Below, in pieces: positions 58,060 through 64,000 of a stretch of DNA of 64,000 nt. A program made the position numbers and the translations under genes. The notes beneath the pieces are model-generated. The model was not told where the DNA came from and did not search any database. It saw only the letters and a list, made by a program, of their open reading frames with translations. How positions within the stretch are numbered: position 1 is the stretch's first letter; each line of letters begins with the position of its first letter. The stretch is from Acanthochlamys bracteata (taxonomy: Eukaryota > Streptophyta > Magnoliopsida > Pandanales > Velloziaceae), in assembly GCA_019914995.1 (NCBI GenBank), contig CM034128.1, forward strand, positions 126,501 to 190,500, in the 5' to 3' direction.

Positions 58060-60128
58060 AGGAGGATTGTTGTTATATTCTCCATTCTTTTTATTTTTAT
58101 TTTTTTGTTTTTTCTCTAGAGTTGTCGATTCCTCTGTGCATCTAGGGTTTCCGGTGATCTATCAACCGGTAATCTTCTCGATTCAGTAGTTGTAGGTGAG
58201 AGATCGATTGCTTACAACTCTATCTCTTTCAGCTTCTTATAGAAGAGAAAATTGTTTTTCCGGCTTGATTTGGGTTAAAATTGCATCTGTTTCGTGAACT
58301 ACGATTGTGATTTGTGTTCGATCTGGTGTTTAGAGAACTCGTCTAGGGCGAAAAAAGGGTGTCTTGGTCGCTGTTTAGGAGAGACGATCTTCTTAGGTGA
58401 TTTGACATTTTGATTCATACTGCATTGTTTCTTTGGTGCGTGATGTGATTAACAGTTTTGAAAGTTGTTCATTTTTATCCTAATAGAAGTATCCCTGATA
58501 GCGTTTATTTGTATAGGAGTACTTTTTGTTATTTGTTAGCAGATCCATGAATGAGTTAGTTTTAGGGGCCTAGACCTTGTTAAACAAATTTTGTTATTTG
58601 CATGAGTTCGTTGGCCCCTGGATATGTTATGCATGTAGTATGTGTGTTTTGATTCGTGATGGTTATTTGGAGTGCGGCTGTGGATTATTTTGATGAAGTT
58701 CTGGTATAGTTTATATGCAACTATGAATATTTGTTATGTGGTTTACGTTAGGGGTTACCGTTTCAAGTCTTGTATTAATTTTATTCTTGTTGCTTGCATG
58801 TTCTATGCATAGCTGAGAAAAATATCTTATATGTGTGGCAATTATCACTACTCTCGTGTCAATTACCTGATGTTGCCATCCACCTCATATTATATTGTTT
58901 GAGATGCTTGTTCGACTTGTTGTATGTTTATTTATCACGATCGAATGCAGAAGGAATTGTTCACATGGTATTTGTATAATTGTTGATATTATTTCCTTAG
59001 ATACTTGTCAGATTTTGGACATGATATTCCATCTATCCATGGATAACTTTTTAACTAGAATGCACCTTGACTATGCTTTGGAATACACCAGAGATTTTTT
59101 GTAAATTCCTGTTGGATGGCAAAATAGGGTGACTTTAGAGACCCAGGATTCGTATTCAAGGATGTTGAAGTTGTTTGCTTTAGTAAGATAGCGACTGTGT
59201 ATGTTTGGCGAAGTATAATTCATCCCTTCAGTCAAACTTCTTGTTGACTGAATGTTTGTTCTCAGTATGAATTATAAAAATACGTAAGACCCTAATTTAT
59301 GGATTAGGAATGACTTTTAACTTTTTCTGTCCTGTAACTTTAGGCATAAACTGCTTACTTTTTACGAAGACCACATGCTCACATTCTTTTAGATGAAGGA
59401 ATTGTTGCACAAGTTGTCCACATATATAGTTGCATGCCATCTCTCATGTTTTGCATGACTTGGATGTTGAGATGTGCTATCATATGGATCAGGTCTGTCT
59501 AATAGATGTGCAAGTGAGGTTCCATTTAACACAATAGTTGATTACAGATGGTTCAACGCTTGCGTTGTTTTGTAGCATATGACCTTACTCCTACTTGGTT
59601 CAAAAGTTGGCGTGACTATAAAAACTAGAGAAGAAAATGGTATGGAACAACAATAAAAGGCAATTAGCTGTTTAGCTCGGACAAAGGTTACATGTATCCT
59701 CAACTAGGTAGCTTCAAGCCTTATCTTGGTACTAGTGTTTTTTTCCCTAGATGTAATTGCAGAAGTGTCGAGTGCTGTCATAGCAGATGTAAGCTTGTTG
59801 CTTCTTCTTTTCCATCCTGATATAGTTGTTGAATTTCTTGTATTGGTTTCTGTTCTTGTAACTCTTTGTCAAGCTTTTTTTTTCTTTTTGATGGGAATGA
59901 CAGCTCTTTTCTTCAAATGACTCATGAGGCTCAGGAGTTATAGCTTTCAAGGTTGTATATGCAAACTTTCTGGCTTAAAATGTTGTTCAAATGTATGTAG
60001 ACTTTCGAAACAATGAATTTTATGTCAGCATGTTGGTTGTTAACATACTTTTGCAGAACTTAGTAGTCATATGCTTCCTTTCTTGAAACTAGAGCTTTCA
60101 TAGAATATATGCTCTTTTCAGTTTAGAG
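58060..60128 (+). other. 5'-UTR exon and long 5' intron(s) of the small mitochondrial-type protein gene
   Basis: A CT-rich leader with a telo-box-like CTAGGGTTTCCGG (58142-58154) ends at a good donor (TTGTAG|GTGAGA, near 58195). T-rich, non-coding, intron-like sequence runs from there towards the ATG at 60129. Internal acceptors are not resolved. Short open frames here have no support. Confidence 0.45.
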
Positions 60129-60468
60129 ATGGCAGCAGCAAAGATAATTGGAGCTGTAGCGGCATCATTTGTGGTTGCGTACGTCTGCGATACCTCCATT
60201 TCTGACAAGAAGATCTTTGGAGATTAGTGGTAGGACAGACTATTTCTGCGAATATTAAGAACATTCATATGTGATAGGTTACACTGATATAGTTCTCGGG
60301 CTGTTTTGGTTGTTGAATATAGGGACTACTCCCAAGACAGTTTCTGATAAGGAGTGGTGGGCAGCTACTGACCAGAAGTTCCAGGCCTGGCCAAGAACTG
60401 CTGGACCGCCAGTTGTTATGAACCCTATCAGCCGGCAGAACTTCATCGTCAAAGCCTCAGACCATTGA
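60129..60468 (+). CDS. Small membrane-anchored protein, possible plant-specific respiratory complex I subunit
   Basis: Exon 1 (60129-60222) encodes MAAAKIIGAVAASFVVAYVC, a short hydrophobic N-terminus, then DTSISDKKIFG. Exon 2 (60323-60468) encodes TTPKTVSDKEWWAATDQKFQ, AWPRTAGPPVVMNPISRQNF and IVKASDH. Joined after TTTGGAG the protein has 79 residues. From memory, plant small proteins with this WPRTAGPPVVMNPISRQNF block are found with mitochondrial complex I, but the assignment is tentative. The expected donor reads AT rather than GT at 60223-60224. Using the next GT (60230) or reading through gives a stop (GAGATTAG) directly after exon 1. So either an AT-AG intron is used, the base is wrong, or this copy is damaged. 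Confidence 0.65.
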
Positions 60469-61355
60469 AGATGCGGCTGGGTTGTTTCTCGTTTTGAAAT
60501 TTTCGGTTTTTCCACTATGAATTTTTGGCAGTTAATTTGCCTTCGAATTTGTTCGTAACTCACAGGATGTAACTTGGTACTTGCATTTCGTACGAGCAGT
60601 GACCACGACAAGGCGTTCACTTCTCGTCCATTCATCAGTCAATAATAAGAGCCGTTTAAAACTTTTACGAATGCTTATTTTTAAATAAGTTTATTTTTTA
60701 TAATAATATACAAATTGTATAATATATAATTTTTTATGTTTTTTAAATTTTAAAAATTTATAAAATGTTATTGTATGTAGTGGTTTTTTCTCTAATAGAT
60801 TTTATGTGCATGAATTATGCGTTCCCTTCTGTTCAGATTATGTAATCTTGCCAAATAAAACTTGCATTAGTAGCGAATCATGCCATTTTATAGTCTGTGA
60901 GGGGAAAAAAGTTGGCGATAAACATAACAAATTACGCAAAAAGGCTCGAGTTTGCAAAAACTCAAAACAAAAAAGACATTATATTTGCTCCGTTTTCTGG
61001 ATAGCGGGACGCGTGGAGGTCTGTACTTCACCGTACTATCCAGAACCTGTGCTCTGCTTTGACGTTGCGAAACACACCGGCCTTTGGGATATCGAAAAGA
61101 CAAACGCCGCGTGTCCAAATTCGCTAATGACGCAATTGCCCTTTTAACTTGGTCGTCATTGGAGTGGGCAAGAGTAGAAAAAAGTAAACAATCAAAGGCG
61201 TAATATGGTAATACAGAAGGCCACGTACAATAAAATATAAATACATGAGAGGGGAGTGAAGTTATAATAAGCAGAGAAACGAAGTGAAAAGCTATTTTGT
61301 TCTTGTTCTGTTTCTTCTTCTCTCTGAAAATTTGTCTCCATTTTCAGTTTGATTA
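60469..61355. other. Spacer with AT-rich block; promoter of the LEA-like gene
   Basis: About 60650-60775 is a nearly pure A/T block. A sequence with better base balance (60850-61150) has a 113-codon open frame at 60806-61147, with no recognisable domain. A TATA-like AAAATATAAATACATG near 61229-61245 is suitably placed for the gene at 61356. Confidence 0.4.
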
Positions 61356-62809
61356 ATGGCTGTTAACGGCAGCAGTTGTATCAAGTTGACGATGATGAAG
61401 AAGCTGTTGATGATGAGCTCGACAATAGCTCCAACAAGCAGTATTGGTACTATTCCGGCAAAAGTTCTTGGTTCTACTGCTTATCATCAGTTATCAAGGT
61501 AACAATTCTGAAGACGAGGTTTCCTAGAATGATTAATTATTTGCCTAAAAAAGAATGGATCTTTTTGTTTTCTTTTTTGGTTCTTGCTGGTGTTTGCTAG
61601 GGATTTCTATAAATGCTTTTCTGACTCTGCTGCCGTTGACATTTTTCTTGTTTTTCCTTTTTGTGAGATCTCTGTCATCGGTTCAAAAGATTCAACCATG
61701 AGCCCTTAAATTAGAAAATAAAAATGATAATTTTATTTTTGGTTAATATTTTGGGTTAATATGATTAGAAAAAGCAACATGCAGGAGGACAATGCTGACC
61801 TTCTCTGATACTTGCAAACAGTTGATCAGCTGAATTTCTAAGGATTACAACAAAACTTCAAGGAAATTAACTGTCATCAGTTTGAATTAATAGGATTTGA
61901 TATAAAAGCGTTTTGTCTGTATTCAATCCTTATCATGTTCTTAAAGGTTTCAATCAGGAAATTTTTTGGAGAAAATGATATATGAGGGTCTTTGAAAACT
62001 GGTTTTGTGTGAATTTCTAGATTGCAAATATATTTCTACAATCTTTTCGATGGATTGCTCCTGTTCTTGTCGGGCGGAATCATGAGAAATAAGCTGCAGC
62101 TGTACCGACGAAGTGTGTTATGGAACTAGATATCTTGTCCCGGGTTTTTCATGGTGAATGAAGAATGTCCTGCTCTAGGATTTCGTAGGTCGTACCGTAG
62201 TTTAAAACAAACTTTGGTAATTAAGATTTCGTTCAATTTTGTAGGCCGGTAATATTCCGTGGTCGGTCAGCAAAGATAATAGTTGGCACATTTCTGCCTA
62301 TCTTATGTTTAATTCGTGCTTGCAGCTTGTGTATCTTTGTCATGTTTATCCGGTTGCTGTATGACATTTAGGTCCTGCAAAGTTTCCTTTGAATGCATAA
62401 GCAGGTCTGTCATGTCCGTCTTCAACCATATGCAATTCTAGATTTCATCTATATAATGTCGAGAATTTCTTGACCATATTGCAAGAACAGCGACATGATC
62501 GATCCGGTTTACAGGAGGACAATGCATGAGGTTTCATTATTATATGAGAAAAACATTGATGAGGTTCCAGTGGAAGACACGATCTCACGAGCAACCAAGG
62601 TAGTACCTGATGAACTCCTCGGTGCAGGTCCCTCTGAAACCACTTGGGCCCCTCACCCAGAAACTGGAGTCTTCGCTCCGTCAGATGAGACCGGTGCAGT
62701 AGCTGAAGTCTCTGCGGAGAATGGCGGCGGACCGAAATCATCAGTGTTAGATGAAAAGGCCTGGTTCCGGTTGTCGGCTGAGGACGTCGGTAAAGAAGAG
62801 GTCCGCTGA
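61356..62809 (+). CDS. LEA-like organelle protein (At5g17165/At3g03150-like)
   Basis: Two exons, 61356-61498 and 62491-62809, are joined in phase 2 (GT-AG) to give 153 residues. Exon 1 encodes a basic, hydroxyl-rich, Met-rich N-terminus (MAVNGSSCIKLTMMKKLLMM, then SSTIAPTSSIGTIPAKVLG) like a mitochondrial or plastid targeting peptide. Exon 2 starts SDMIDPVYRRTMHEVSLLYE. Its C-terminal block, VVPDELL, then WAPHPETGVFAPSDETG and SVLDEKAWFR, is the signature of a small plant LEA-like family. Members are stress- or seed-associated, possibly protective, with little biochemistry known. In Arabidopsis At5g17165 is the immediate neighbour of ENH1 (At5g17170). Here the two genes are about 43 kb apart. 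Confidence 0.8.
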
Positions 62810-64000
62810 CTTAAATCAGCTCAGCTGTTTATTTTGTTTCCTGTTGTACTCCGTTTTTACCGTTCCGTTCTACTATATTATAGTGGAATGAAACGGATCT
62901 TAGAATTGCAGGCTGCTTGTAGTTTCTTTTCTAAAGGCCACGAATGATCGATATGATGGAGTGTCAACACTTGAAGACAATTAGCTGATATAAGTAACAA
63001 TTATAGGTGTTCGGAATCCGGCAGCAACCTTGCTCGCAATTTCCAGCCGGCAAAAGGCAAAAGCACGTATGTCTGGTGTAGTCCGGCCGGCGGCTAACCT
63101 TGCTTTCCGGTGGTAGTCTGTATCACCAACGACCAGTTAATTGTAGAAGGCCATACTTGAAGGCATTCGCCTGGTAAAGAAGAAAAATTAGAAGAAGACG
63201 ACTAATAGATCAAAGAATCGATAAGAGTAACATTCACAAATGTCTATTTTGCATCCAAAACTCGGGTAGTAAACGAAGGCGAGATCTTTTAAAAACAATG
63301 TTTTAAAGAATAAATATATTAAAGAATATAAATATTATATAAAAGAAACTTTTTGAACTGTCGTAGTTGGCTGGCTCGTCGGTGAGTTATTAAATAAGAC
63401 AAGAAAGTCAACTGCAGTCAAAGTACAATTTTTCAATTTTGTATTTTTAAATAAATTTTTTCTATAATATTTTATAAATTATTTAAAAATATAAAAAAAT
63501 TTATTGTAAGATTTTATTATTGTGTGAATTTATTTTTTTATAAAAAATTAGAAATAATAATTTAAATTTGTGAATTAATTCGGATCAAAATTATCAATTA
63601 TATTTTAATGTACTCAATAATTAATTAAATTTAGACTAATTTATTTAATAATTAAATTAATTTTATTTTTATACTTAAATTTAAGTAATATAAAATTAAT
63701 TAGAATGAATATTGTATGATATGTATTTTTAATATTTTTATTTTATATTTATAATATTTCAAAAAATTATTTTTATTTTTGTTTAAAACTATATAATGAC
63801 TTTGAAAATTTATATAATAATATTTGATTAAAATTTTGATAAATATAGCTAACTGATAAAAGTTTGATAAAATTTTTTCATAAAATTTAAATTAAAAAAA
63901 TATCTATGTAGTAATATTTTTGGTAATATTATAATTTTAATCTTGCATTATTTTATAAATACAATACAATCATAAAAAATAAACGACTAATGATAAATAT
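62810..64000. repeat. AT-rich terminal region with dispersed repeat, copy 2 (inverted)
   Basis: After the LEA-like 3' UTR there is GC-balanced non-coding sequence (62940-63200). From about 63290 to the window end it is AT-rich. The stretch 63790-63960, read on the minus strand, matches 3225-3420 over about 170 bp. No gene is seen. Confidence 0.6.

Noticed and set aside
60806..61147. 113-codon plus-strand open frame with several Cys
   Set aside because: No signal peptide, domain or splice support; it lies in the promoter region of the LEA-like gene and overlaps an antisense frame of similar quality.
1..64000. CRISPR arrays, rRNA or tRNA genes, bacterial operons
   Set aside because: No regularly spaced identical short repeats, no recognisable cloverleaf or rRNA blocks, and all genes have plant intron structure.

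Overview
This window is plant nuclear DNA, from a dicot judging by compact AT-rich introns with GT/AG borders, plant-only gene families (CMT DNA methyltransferase, NAC, DUF1218, Ole e 1, PF09713) and a degraded Ty1/copia element. There are no operons, CRISPR arrays or bacterial signals. I cannot name the species. Gene models come from splice sites and reading-frame continuity read by eye, with no transcript data. Gene names come from remembered family resemblance, not from a search.

Layout. 1-2486: 3' part of a decayed copia element ending in a 3' LTR that cuts into a basic coding fragment (2487-2711). 2712-3990: AT-rich repeats. 4280-8274 (-): polyamine uptake transporter (PUT) with alternative 5' exons, divergent from RPS28 (9840-10034, +). 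11234-12610 (+): 10-kDa acyl-CoA-binding protein. 14101-15598 (-): PF09713 protein. 16739-18629 (-): ENH1-like PDZ/rubredoxin gene with two lesions. 19321-21941 (+): At1g75140-like membrane protein. 22649-23228 (-): Ole e 1-like secreted protein. 24152-26061 (+): DUF1218 membrane protein. 26707-27063 (-): secreted six-Cys peptide. 27627-28669 (+): broken 5' fragment of DNA polymerase alpha subunit B. 29940-41319 (-): a 21-exon CMT2-type chromomethylase. 42768-46837 (+): PWWP protein. 48221-49798 (+): pectinesterase-like protein lacking its catalytic residues. 50294-52522 (-): Nnf1/PMF1-like kinetochore protein. 53653-54095: minisatellite. 54982-57419 (+): divergent NAC factor. 60129-60468 (+): small mitochondrial-type protein with an odd splice donor. 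61356-62809 (+): LEA-like protein. The last kilobase carries an inverted copy of a repeat also found at about 3.2 kb.

The most notable feature is the CMT2 gene. Its catalytic part (BAH, chromodomain, all methyltransferase motifs) looks intact. The first 1,134 residues lie in one 3.4-kb exon and are largely built from three unrelated tandem protein repeats with periods of about 47, exactly 110 and exactly 70 residues. I know of no description of such an architecture. Other points are four non-canonical GC-AG introns confined to two genes (CMT2 and ENH1), a pectinesterase pseudoenzyme, and several genes apparently in decay (ENH1-like, POLA2 fragment). The genes do not form one pathway. Two neighbours, CMT2 and the PWWP gene, are both chromatin-related and share a divergent 1.4-kb promoter region.
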